This document shows, in pieces, positions 50,271-60,673 of a stretch of DNA of 64,000 bases. Numbering within the stretch: the first letter of the stretch is position 1; each line of letters begins with the position of its first letter. The DNA lies in the NCBI GenBank assembly GCA_027605045.1, contig JAQFWX010000156.1, forward strand, positions 1 through 64,000. The letters run 5' to 3'. This stretch comes from Phallus indusiatus (Eukaryota; Basidiomycota; Agaricomycetes; Phallales; Phallaceae). The notes under the pieces are model-generated. The model saw nothing but the letters and a program-made list of their open reading frames with translations. It did no database searches and was not told the DNA's origin. A program made the position numbers and the translations under genes.

Positions 50271-50399
50271 GAGTCCCTTTTAGAGGGTTTTATGTGTTTT
50301 TGAGTCCCTTTCAGAGGGTAGCCTTTTCGAGTCCCTTTTAGAGGGTTTTTATGTGTCTTCAGTCCCTTTTAGAGGGTATTTTGTGATCCTTTTCGAGGG
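50271..50399 (+). repeat. Tandem repeat inside the TRIM leader
   Basis: Four units of about 30 bp, each with GAGTCCCTTTTAGAGGGT, plus a degenerate fifth (CCTTTTCGAGGG). Each unit is a small palindrome (CCCT..AGGG) that would fold in RNA. Confidence 0.8.
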
Positions 50400-51159
50400 A
50401 ATTTTCCGCGTCATCCGCACTTACGAGCTCTTCACGAACCACATCACGTCTTTTCTCATCTCAAACCTCTCTACCATACCGACCTCTTTCTAATCATTCA
50501 TCCAACCGTCGATCATCGCCAACAGCGCCGTAAAATAGCGGAAGCGCACGAGTACATCGAAAAGTCTCGTTACAACGACGCGTCATCCTCTCCACCCGCA
50601 TCGCATAGCGACTCCCTTTCCTCTTTCCAAACTCAAACCCGAGACGAACCTGTTCATACACACATGCACAGCCCGCAAAACGCGCCGGAGGTCGAGGAGC
50701 GCTCAAGAACACTGAGCTGAGGCAGCAGTTACCGGCGCAGGCACCAACGTCGAAAATCAGTCGTAGAGTTGACGTCGGACAAACGTTCTCACTCGCCGTC
50801 AACATCACCGATTATCTGTGGAATGCAAGAACGACTGTCGAACCATGGAATCAATCCCTCCACGTCAGCCGCTCTCTGTGATTGATACACCGTGACGCTG
50901 TCACCTCTTCTTTTTTTTCCCTCCTTGCCCCTTCCTTTTTTCAATAATGGTCTTTAAGTCTCTTTTATATCTTGTTTTAATGTTTTACCACTTTGACTCC
51001 ACCGCTTGCTTAATATCTAGTTTTCTAATTCTGGGGGTGAATTTGATGCTTGAATTTCTTCTCATTCACATGCCTCTTTTATTCTTTCCATTTTACTTCT
51101 TTTTCTAATTTCATCCTGGGGGTGCAATTTTTTGAGCTACTGTCGTAACTCAGGGGGTG

Positions 51160-51260
51160 TGTTGGAATATGAGTTACTCCTCCTGTATATAGTAGCTAGT
51201 CACAGCGCTTATAGAGCTACACCTTTGTGTCCGCTACTTCATCGTCCTGGGATTCCAACA
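51160..51260 (+). repeat. Right LTR of TRIM
   Basis: Identical to the left LTR; followed by GAGCA at 51261-51265. Confidence 0.93.
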
Positions 51261-52267
51261 GAGCACGCCACACATTTATCTCTCGGCCCTTCCTTTTGCT
51301 CCTCGTGATTCATTTGTGTCCAAAAGGTATCTTGATAGATATCCTGGACTGTTCATGTCTGAACCTGTCAGTCCTTCACGCACAATTGGTATCGGACAGA
51401 CGGTTTCATCTCCCAAGATTGCCTTTTCTCCGAAAGACACATATATCGCAACTGAATCTAGGAGAGGTGAAATTCTACTATGGAACTATATGACTGGGGA
51501 ATACCTCGCTTATTTGAAAGCTGGACGCGCCAGGGATCACCAAAATTCGGCGGCGGTCTGTGATATTGTATATTCTCTTGATGGTGAATTGCTTTATTGC
51601 TGTTTTATGGGTTGTGATATCCTAGTTTGGAATACGGGGACAAAGGAAACGAGGATAGAGAGATATAAGGAGATGATCGACGTCGGTGCTGAGTGTTACG
51701 GTCGTTGCACCATCTCTTCGGACGGGCGCTTTATAATCTGGGTGACCGACTCCTGTAAGCTTGAGGGAGCATTTGCACCAATTGAGCAGAAAACGGGGCC
51801 ACTTGTGCTCGATCGAGAAAGTCGTCAAATTATTAAACGCTTCGGGGAAGAGTACTATTTTCGTGCAATTTCTCCTAACGGAAATTGGATTGCCCTTGAT
51901 TGCGACCTGAGTGAGAGGTGCATATGGAATACTAGAAATCAAACGCAGCATTGTGTCATACCAGGCTGGTCTCTGGGTCTGGCACTCACTGACAGCTACA
52001 TCGCATTTACGGGCTACAACACAATAGAGATCTGGGATTTACGGGCAAAAACTATACTCACCGAAATCCCATACACGAGGCCCATCGGAAGCTTTTTCCT
52101 TTCCCCCGATGATCAATATCTCCTTGTTATCTCTGCTACTAGTAGCATCTACTCGTTTTGGAGTGTGTCCAAGGGAGAATTAATCAGTAGATTTTATGAA
52201 GACCGTATGTGGCGCTGTGTAGGGTTCTCACATGACTCCAGATCAATTGCGTGGTACACAAGGACCG
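51261..52267 (+). pseudogene. NACHT-WD40 gene, WD40 part downstream of the TRIM
   Basis: Removing the element joins WKWKTQS to TPHIYLSALPFAPRDSF, which is the usual start of the WD40 half in this family. About five blades can be seen: SSPKIAFSPKDTYIATESRR with GEILLWNYMTGE; VCDIVYSLDGELLYCCFMGC with DILVWN; a divergent third around RCTISSDGRFIIWV; IAFTGYNTIEIWDLRAKTIL; SFFLSPDDQYLLVISATS with IYSFWSVSKGE; and WRCVGFSHDSRSIAWYTRTG. The frame is open throughout, then enters a second mobile element at 52268. WD40 repeats in such proteins sense ligands. Confidence 0.75.
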
Positions 52268-53048
52268 GGACCCCTGATAGTACTAATAGAGACCGAATAC
52301 CTAAACCCTTCAATCCCGGTCTTCCAGCCCGAATTTTTCCTCGCACTTCTGCCTCTTCCAGCCCGAAAAATCGTCCGACATACCCAAATTTTAACCAAAA
52401 AAGCCCGAAATTTTGATTTCGGCCTCCTCACCGAACTCACCAGCCCGAAATGCCATTTTGGCTTCCGTGAGTGCCGTTTGGCTCCAAATTTCTTGAGTTT
52501 TCCAATATTTATATACTAAAAATGATTCTAATGCGTCAAATGTACCCATGAACTTCCAATTGTTTGGTATTAGCTGTCACTATTTAACATTATGTTCCTG
52601 CTGAATGTACTGTAATACAAACAATGTTTGGTTCAAGCCCCTTCAAGTTCACACTCCGAATCGAGTTCCATAGTAGGGACCTTCGGAGGATAAAGCGGGG
52701 TTTTATGAGCTTGTGCCGAACCTACGACAGCCTTTCCGAACGCTCAAGAACAATATCACGATTACCGACTGAGTCTCGATTCGGAAAAGCGGCTTGGTAC
52801 GAACCTGCGACAGCCCTCACGATGTTCACACCACGGTAGTACGGCACTCAGACAGAGTATTTGACTTTCATACCAGCCCGAAAATGAATCCAGCCTCACA
52901 CCCAATCGGCCTCGCGAGCCCAAAAATAAAAATCCGGCTAGGGTAGGATGGGCCTCCGGAGCCCAAGAAACCCTCCGGCCTCAGCCCAATTTGCCACCCA
53001 TACCAGCCCGAAATGGTATTCGGCCTCTATTAGTATTATGAGGGGTCC
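52268..53048. mobile_element. Non-autonomous element with 34-bp inverted terminal repeats
   Basis: About 781 bp. The ends are near-perfect inverted repeats: left 52268-52301 starts GGACCCCTGATAGTAC, right 53015-53048 is its reverse complement with a few changes. Inside, the motif AGCCCGAAA recurs at least six times (about 52326, 52361, 52403, 52442, 52875, 53005), and its complement-like TTTCGG also appears. No transposase frame. It is inserted in the last WD40 segment: RTG before and PPLVPISYRIGNSK after look like one protein. A clean target duplication was not found. Confidence 0.6.
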
Positions 53049-53110
53049 TCCCTTAGTTCCTATTTCTTACCGTATTGGCAACTCAAAATGCCTCCAGGTT
53101 AATTTTTTAT
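53049..53110 (+). pseudogene. Possible 3' end of the NACHT-WD40 gene
   Basis: PPLVPISYRIGNSKCLQ continues the WD40 frame if the inverted-repeat element is removed; a GTTAAT donor-like site follows. Too short to be sure. Confidence 0.35.
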
Positions 53111-55529
53111 GGGCAGTTCTGGTAAAAATCTTTCCCGCTATTATATTTGGCTTCAGTCAAACATTCGTAAGCAAACTTTAGCAACCAAAAGCTCCCAAAT
53201 AACGGTCTAATTGATTGGACAATTCTCTTCCCCAAGTCATCGATCGCCTCGAAGCATCCGAATACGTACTGTATCCGGGGTTACTCCCCAGTGCAAAAGA
53301 ACAATTCGAAGACCCAAACTCATCAGTCCGACCGTTGTTCATCGAAGGCGCCATGAAGTGGTTCAGACGCTACCTTTTCAGTCAGCCGGTAACCTGGGAG
53401 AATATCCGAGTATCACATACTTTGGGGACCATGCGTTCAGTGATTGAGTTTCCCAACTTGGTTAAGAAAAGAAGCGTTGCGTGTACGTTTAGTTGGATTG
53501 AATCTGTTCTAATAAGACATTGGCAAGTCTGGCTGCGGCTTCACGAGCGTCCAGTTTCCGCCTCATGGTCTCATATTGCGGAGCATGCATGCCCTGCTGC
53601 CGTTGTTGTTGTTGTGCATTTCAAAATGCAACCCGGGAGAAAGAAGAGGGCATCATCGACGCAGCCAATGAATGATAGTTGCACGCGTTTACTCTGGATT
53701 GATGCGGATATGGATCTAACATTGACTTCTCTCTCAGGAACTCCGGGATCTTCGACGACTTATGAAAAATGTTGGACCAAATTCTCAATCACAAGCTTTG
53801 CCCCGAGTCGCACGCCGTTTGCTCTGTTAATCATCGTCGCCTACAAAAGTATCTCTGTAACGGTATGGTTTGGATAGTAAACCCGAGTCCTTGATGAAGG
53901 GAAGGCTTCAAAGTGGTTCTTAGACTCCGAGCTAGGTACCGGTCAAACAATTACATTGCTAAGCGAAGTGCCCGTCACCGAAGCTGCGGAATTGCGCCCC
54001 GGTCGCACAGCTGGCAACCAAGGAGTCGCTCCTATCCTTGCAAATATCCTGCTCGTAGCTGGCGGTGCATACACCCGCTTCATCAATAGGAATCAAGGAG
54101 GAAGAGGTGGCAACTACCGTATTATGCACTCCTTCTGCCACGGCTCACTGTTTTCCCTGCGCGAGACTCTTGTGAGTGTTACGTTTTTCAATGACGGCAC
54201 TGTTTTTCATTCGATGATAACTCATAACTGAAGGCTTATGATTGTTTCCCTGAAGCGATACTACCTCACCTACCGACACCTGTTGATGCTGTCCCTCTCG
54301 CCCTTAATTCTGATTCACATGTCACCTTTTGTTGTCTCTATGTCTTCTCGAGAAATTCACTAGTTCGGATATCCCTCGGTAAATGGTTATGATCCTGGAC
54401 GCGATTCGAACAGGAATAAAACATTCTGACACTGTTGCTATTGCTATATCGAGATCTATCAATGAGATGCTACGGCACGACATGTAAGACTCCTACTTCC
54501 TCAATGATATCGGATGGGTTACCGGAGGCAGTGGAACAAGTGTGATCAGTCACTAGTGTCACTTTTCACTGAGATCAACAAAAACAGGTCGAGTTCCTCG
54601 CCTCTTCCAGCCTGTCATTTTGGTATCTCCTAATAATCCTTTACCAAAAGAAGGTTCTCCAGGATCGCCCTGGAGTGCCAAAATTCTTGTTTTACTGATT
54701 CGGAAAACGCCATCCATTCTCTTTGTTACGTGTATTAGTGCCAACCAGACTGCTAGTCCATCCATCAGCTTTCTCTATTGACTCGGCTTGCCCTAATTGA
54801 AGTCCTGACCGCGTGGGACGTCAATATTTCAATGTTGAACGTCATCTTATACTTCGACGAGTCGGTTAAAACTTAATGAACGGTAGCGACCTAATGATCT
54901 CACTTATATACGATCTGTGCAATGGCGCGTAAAATTCTGCTATGTATGAGAACTAATACTGATCCCGGAATAACCAGATCCATCTCAGGAAGAACATAAC
55001 CAACAACCAGACAAGTTCAAGACACGTGAGATTGCTCACGTGAATTCTAACCGTCAGACCATGGTCTGATCAGGCCAGGATGAGCTTACTAGGGCTTCAT
55101 ACAAGACTCGAATGAGTGTCAGAAACTTTTGTTAAAATCGATAGTTACACTGACATACTATAACAGGAGGTAAATCTCTCAAGGGAATTTTAAGATAGAT
55201 TTAGCTTATTGTTGTTTCATTATTTAATTGCCTTCAGAAGTATTGGTTTTATCAATAATTTGGCTATTCACCTTTTGACAGATCTTGACAGCTGGAGCTT
55301 GGATGGACACATGCTAGTTGTTCTAGTACATTTCCAAGTCTTTCTTCGGATTCTTTTGAGCCAATTTACAAAGCGCTTTAGTATTTTTCAACGCATAAGA
55401 TTTTCGCTTCCCCATCCAAATATTTATAGTCTAGATTTCGTCGGAGGGTACTCAAGTGCTTGTATGAGCATATAAATACCAGAAGCAAAGGTCGCCAGCT
55501 CGTCAGAGTTTTGACAATAATCCCTTAAC
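53111..55529. other. Gene-poor stretch with coding-like fragments
   Basis: On the + strand 53215-53480 reads PQVIDRLEASEYVLYPGLLP, AKEQFEDPNSSVRPLFIEGA and MKWFRRYLFSQPVTWENIRV, then degrades. On the - strand, 53625-53500 reads QQQQRQQGMHAPQYETMRRK followed by LDAREAAARLANVLLEQIQS, coiled-coil-like. Near 53956-54120 a + strand frame LSEVPVTEAAELRPGRTAGN is open. None joins into a gene and no family is recognised; they may be remnants of one or two dead genes. 54240-55529 shows nothing. Confidence 0.3.
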
Positions 55530-56179
55530 ATGAAATTGGCCAGTCAGTTCATACTCTTTGATTTTGATTTTCCATCCTTGTTCATGCTTTCAAACGACTA
55601 GATTCTTTGTTCACTCTGGTGTCCTCATCCATCACGCTCGTTGCGGCATTGGATTTTTCCGGTGCCCAGTGGATTTGGACGAATGAGTTGCCGAGTCCTG
55701 GAGGACCCGTTCCCCCAGGCGCAAGAGCCTTTCGTCGACTCATTCCAACTCCACAAGGACTGACACCTGTGTCGGCAAATATCTTGATCACAACTGATGA
55801 TGAATTCACTTTATTCGTCAACGGGAATGAAGTGGGGGCGGGTTTCAACTTCACCACTGCGCAGGCTTTTTGCGTTAACTTATTTTCCCCGTGTGGGACA
55901 CTTATAGCGGTAACGGGGGTCAATGCTGGTGGTTCCACTCCTAATCCCGCTGGGGTATTAGCAGCGATCCAGATAACGTTTAATAATGGTAGCACGCAGA
56001 CCGTCCTCAGCGATGCTGGTTGGAAGGCTCTTAATAGTACTACCATTCCCAACAACTATAATTCATCTTCTTTCGATGATGCTTTTTGGCCCAATGCTGT
56101 TACAGAGGGATTTAACGGCAGTCCTCCTTGGGGCATTATTAATCTGCCTTCGAATACCTCTTGTGGGCGCGCTAGTTAG
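55530..56179 (+). CDS. Small secreted beta-sandwich (lectin-like) protein
   Basis: Two exons (55530-55542 and 55602-56179, 59-nt intron) give 196 residues. The tiny first exon (MKLA) completes a signal peptide, MKLANSLFTLVSSSITLVAA. The mature part has the pattern of a galactose-binding-like beta sandwich as found before the catalytic domain of rhamnosidase-type proteins: AQWIWTNELPSPGGPVPPGA, ARAFRRLIPTP, ANILITTDDEFTLFVNGNEV and SDAGWKALN with FDDAFWPNA. Two cysteines in FCVNLFSPCG probably pair. Four or more N-glycosylation sites. Secreted and cell-wall or carbohydrate related by inference only. Confidence 0.7.
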
Positions 56180-56663
56180 CACTTACATACATAGTAGTTC
56201 CTATAGTATCATTTCAGTGTTGGTGTCTTCTGAGGAAATTCCCTTATCATTTTTTGTATTTTCACCGCGTATGACACAAATAAATGTCAAATTACTTCTT
56301 ATAGCAGATTCAGACTGAACTGATATGTTTCAAGTGGTCTTGTCTAAAATTATATCAGTAATGATTGATATATATACTGGCAAATTTCAGCCGATCAGTT
56401 TTATAAGAGATATATATCCGCGATGACACGGTTTAAAATCTTTGGTTTGGATCATGAAATTGTGGTTTTCACTCTGAATTCCCGTAACTCAGGCGACTCA
56501 CGGCGTCACGATGTGTCATTAATTTTTATATTGACCTACGCTAATTCAAATATATGCTAATGTCCGTATCTTTAAGGTAGCATTCATAAAGATGCACTTC
56601 AACAGGCTACCGAAATCTCTGAAACTTTTGCTTAGGAACGATGGTCCGTTCGAGTTTACCCGC
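56180..56663. other. Intergenic region with interspersed-repeat fragment
   Basis: 56410-56460 carries the CGATGACACGGTTTAAAAT core also found at 38773 and 43465. From about 56510 it matches 30725 onward. Confidence 0.5.
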
Positions 56664-58122
56664 TTATTGTCCGAACGGGAAGAGTTGGGTGCAGTTTCCG
56701 CCCGAAAAGCCTGCGTTGAAAAAGAAGCCGAGATTTGCGTTAAGATTCTCCTTTAAGATACCTGTGGGATTGGGATAGAGAGGGAGGAAAATGTTCTGGA
56801 CGAAATTCGTATATAGTCCGCATCCGTCGCTGAGGTTCGGCGAGTTAGGGTCAACAGTGAAAGAATTGACGGCCGTTCCATTGTTTTTTCCCGGTTGAGT
56901 AGGATGCGCAGCGAAAATTGCGCTGACTGCATTGTTAACCAAATCAGGGGTTTGCGATGCATCATTACGATGGAAGTCGTCCGGGAAATGGTGGTCCCGG
57001 AAGAAGCTCAGTGCATCGTCTATAGGAAGGATACCATCGGCTTTACGACCGTCGACGAAGAAGACGAGTGCGAATGCAGATTCGCCATAAGCAGTGCTGA
57101 AACGTGGGGAAAGGAGCGAGAACGTAGGGTTAGTCGCGATACTCTCTTGAATACGCGCGAATCGCAATTCGGCGGCAACTGTCAAGTTGTAATTTCCACC
57201 GCCGAACGTGTTACTGAAGTTGACGAACTGTTAAAGGATATTATTAGTTAGAAAATGCGGTGATCGTGCTGGTATTCTTCACTTGAGCCGGTGCTTACCT
57301 GTGAGAAAAGACCGGGATTAAAGTCGTGATTATCACCAAAGAAGAAGTCCACTATTAATATAACATCACGATCAGGAAAGATAGATGGCTGGAATAAACT
57401 TAAGAACGGGACGTACGGCGGGTCATACTGGCATCGCCTATACAGATGTAATGTAATACGCATTTAGGTGTGAGAAAATGAATGCAGGAATAAAGGGAGA
57501 CATTACCTTCGAAAACTGCATGTGTATCTAATCCTCCAACAATTGCCGGGGTTGGGGGATTAGGACCGGTTGAGTTTGTTTTGCTCCCGATGCTCATCAG
57601 ATTGGTCAAGGGATTGCCGTCAACAAGCATGGTAGCGAACGCAAGAACGCTCGCCGTTCCGAAGTCCATACCAAAGCCTTAAATATGTGAGACCATGAGC
57701 TCGATATCGAATATACAGTGAAGACAGCTAACCTTCTTGAGCAGCCGTTATGATTTGGCCTGGAGTTGCAATCCCATTGCGGGGAAGGTACTGCATATAC
57801 ACATACATAGTTGAATCAAATCTGAAGAATCGAAAAATTATCAAGTCCTTACACCATGAGAAGCCAATGTGTTCAACCCGGGGCAAGGACCGCGGATGTC
57901 CCCTGGACGAAGAGGCATAAAGGGATGAGCTGGGTCGTTGACCAATTTAACAGACGTATCATTGATTGGGAGGGGAGGTTGAGGGGCTGGAACAACATTC
58001 AACCTCGGAATGAGAGCCTGGAGCTCTCTCTCCGTCAGACCCGCAAGGGACTGGTACTGAGGGATTCCTACAGCTCGAGTGACAAGAGCTACAAGAGGTA
58101 ACAGAAAAGACAATTTTTTCAT
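56664..58122 (-). CDS. Unspecific peroxygenase 2 (heme-thiolate, secreted)
   Basis: Paralogue of the gene at 30903-32371 with the same six-exon structure: 57853-58122, 57733-57790, 57507-57677, 57417-57437, 57299-57351, 56664-57227; 378 residues. All key features are kept: signal peptide MKKLSFLLPLVALVTRAVG, RGPCPGLNTLASHG heme ligand, EGDASMTR, RFSTAYGESAFALVFFVDGR and a C-terminal NCTQLFPFGQ. Exon lengths 1-5 are identical to copy 1. Differences cluster in the last third (DASQTPDLVNNAVSAIFAAH versus a KTGSMLNKAIDAIF version; FFNAGFSGGNC versus LFAPFAAANC), near the substrate channel, so specificity may differ. TATA at 58216-58222. Confidence 0.93.
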
Positions 58123-58215
58123 GAGAAAGATTATAGGAGTCAACTAGAGAAGATAAGACTGTGTTGAATCTGTATGGGTGTTCAAGTTGTCCTTTGAGAA
58201 GCCTTTTGGCCCCAC

Positions 58216-58222
58216 TTTTATA
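58216..58222 (-). promoter_or_regulatory. TATA box of peroxygenase 2
   Basis: TATAAAA on the minus strand, about 94 nt upstream of the ATG; flanked by the same GGCCCCACTT as copy 1. Confidence 0.5.
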
Positions 58223-60372
58223 GTGTTCGGGAACTCAAGAGGGTAGAAAAAGTAGCCAGTGGGGTGATGTATCGCATATGCTCCGGAGTCTGCTTTCTAC
58301 AAATCCAATCAAATAACGTCTGCCGTTGATAGAGTCGCCGTTGATATTGGTATTGAGGCCCGCAGTTGTGAGGTCCATAAACAGACAGTGCAAATGCTTC
58401 AAACAGAATGTCGCAAAATTCTGCCATATTCCAGAGCTTGAAAGAGACGTAGTATGACATGCTGCATGCTACCAGTAAAAAACTACTCATCGAACACACT
58501 AACCCACCACGCCGGGCCAAAGACAAGTAATACGCGTTCTGGCAGCCGACAGTCTTCCTGTCAGCTTGTCAAGGAAGCCTCGAAATAGCCGATGACCCGT
58601 TCAGTACGCTGATTCCGGTGTCAATACGCGGTGAAGCGTGTGAGCCATCGCGTGTACAGATTGGCTGATAGGCAGCCGGTTTTGTTTTGAAGGACCCGAG
58701 ACAATATAAAGGTTTTAGTCACTTTTTCCCGTGCGGATTAATCCAGAACACGACAGTAAACTGATCGAGTGAGATTTTGATGTCTAATGCCAGCTGAAGC
58801 CTCGGACAACTTCTCTTGAAAGTACCATAATTCTCTTCACAAAGACATGCTACTGCTGAGTGAATCTGACCACTAGAAACCTAAATGATCAGAATGATGT
58901 CATGCTCTACAGCTTCAATAGATTTCAAACTGTGTTACATTTCTTATTTGAAATGTACCCGAGGGAAAATATTGAAGACCCGATTTCCCTGCCCAAAGTT
59001 TGAAGCCGATTTCCCCATTTTGACCGAGTCATATTCGTGTTGATCATATCCGCAAGAAGTGTATAGCAATCAGGGCAGAATTATCAATGAAAGAAAAAGG
59101 TGTTTTGAGTGCATCCACATTTGATTGGCTTTTAGGATGTGGTCATGACAGCTGTACTAGATGATGAGCTGCGTGCAAAGCTGCGCGGTTGCGCAGGGTG
59201 TATGCGGCGATTAGTCGGGATTCGACATAAATTACTGATAGTACCTAACGTACTTGGACAGTGCACAGACGTGCGAAATTCTGCGAGGATGCCGGGAGTC
59301 GATATTTCGTCAATTTGAGAGGCAGTTGCACTTTCAAATCATTTCGAGCTTTAGACGCCAAAGAAGTTTAACAGGCCGTACAACCACGTCAGTGCTTCTC
59401 ATTCCAGTGTCTGGGTCTAAACTGACCATTGGCGAAAAAGTGCGATAAGATGTGTTAACGCTTTTCTAAACACATCTCAGCCCAATTCGATCCGAGAGAA
59501 TCTGATGAAACTCGGTAGAGTCTTACTTTTGGGCACGCAGTTGGTTTTCACTGCCATACAAATATCTGAGACCTAGATTTTGAGGAAAGTTGCAAACAAT
59601 TACCAAGTGAATATATTAATAAATCGAGGAAGTATTAACGACCATCAATCTGTACTTTGCGCGGAGATGCCTTTCAATTTGTTCCTGCTTCTTTGAGGTC
59701 GCAATCAGCGGCATGAATAAGCTAATCGTGGAAAGAAGCTCGACTCCCCTTAAAGGTTTAAGTTTTGATGAAAAAAAGTTCCAGTCGCATGTAGGCTCAC
59801 CGGGCGAATGAAGTTTAGTCCTGGTTAAAAACTTTTTCTCTCGGTATCTGGCACTGGTACTGGAAACATCCACTCCTCGAGTCGAGGATCAACTTCTAAA
59901 ACAATGTGTTTTGAGTAAATCCGTCGTAAAACAAAGCGTCGGCGCACAACTCCTTTGGTAACCAATATCTAGTACTCAGTACTAGTCCGTGTTGGTGCAA
60001 TTCGTTTAGACTGTTTCGCAGCCATAACGCAGACCACAGTATATGCGTAATCCCCATGTCCAATATTCCGAGAAATGCTTATTGGATTTTCAATTTCGGA
60101 CCGATGCAACCATCCGGATGGTTCATAAGCATTTTCATCTTCGAAATTCCTGTTCTTGCCCGGGGTCCCCATTCGCTCTTTTGAAGTAATTTCTAGTATT
60201 ACGGCTCCAAGATAGGCTTCTCGTCATTCTCATGCGAGAAGTGATATTAATACTTTTTTTTTTAAAAAAAAGATGATGATGACACGAACGTATAAGATCG
60301 GGCCAGAAAAAGGCCGTCCGCCGGCAGGTAACATCATTGACGGCAGACGAGAAATTAGTCCATGACACCATG
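58223..60372. other. Non-coding part of block B
   Basis: 5' flank of peroxygenase 2 and sequence matching 32460-33600, 35560-35790 and 36100-36308. A T10A8 junction lies at about 60253-60271. No gene accepted. Confidence 0.5.
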
Positions 60373-60673
60373 CTAAATTTTCTCTTGAACTGACTCAATG
60401 TCATGAACTCTAAACTCAATTCCAATTCCATCACCACCTTCTCCCATATTCTCATGGTCATCACCCATACACGCGACGATGGACCCGTACACATATTGCA
60501 TCATGCTTTGTATTTGAGTTGGTAGTGCTACACTTGTAGCTTGAATTGCTGCCAAATTTCGGTGACGAAAATTCAAAGTAAATTCGGCGATTAACATTGC
60601 AAACCCTGCGGCCAGAATAAAAAATGGAGACCTTACGCCTGTTGGAAAGTGGGAAAATCAAATTGTACAGCAT
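60373..60673 (-). pseudogene. 3' fragment of a DUF6533-type gene
   Basis: MLIAEFTLNFRHRNLAAIQA followed by TSVALPTQIQSMMQYVYGSI parallels the C-terminal exon of the gene at 36309-38020 (ILIAEFTLDLRRRN and HIQSMLQYVHESIIAGMGD). No upstream exons with DUF6533 motifs were found before 61000, so only the end of the gene was duplicated or has survived. Confidence 0.65.

Larger units (their letters stand above)
50138..51260 (+). mobile_element. TRIM-type LTR retrotransposon (Copia-like) inserted in the NLR gene
   Basis: 1,123 bp bounded by two identical 101-bp direct repeats (50138-50238 and 51160-51260) that start TGTTGGAAT and end ATTCCAACA. GAGCA is duplicated on both sides. Directly inside the left LTR is GGTTATGGGCCC, the primer-binding type used by Copia elements that prime from a cut initiator-tRNA-Met. 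Before the right LTR is the purine tract CAGGGGGTG. The inside is too short for protease, integrase or reverse transcriptase; a gag-like remnant on the + strand around 50505-50720 (RRKIAEAHEYIEKSRYND) is the only coding trace. Such terminal-repeat retrotransposons in miniature depend on enzymes from full-length elements. Identical LTRs mean recent insertion. Confidence 0.93.

Noticed and set aside
50494..50808. Minus-strand frame inside the TRIM
   Set aside because: Opposite to the element's direction; the + strand has the better gag-like remnant.
58218..58526. Minus-strand 102-codon frame upstream of peroxygenase 2
   Set aside because: The matching region at 32470-32760 is not open in the same frame, so it is not under protein selection.
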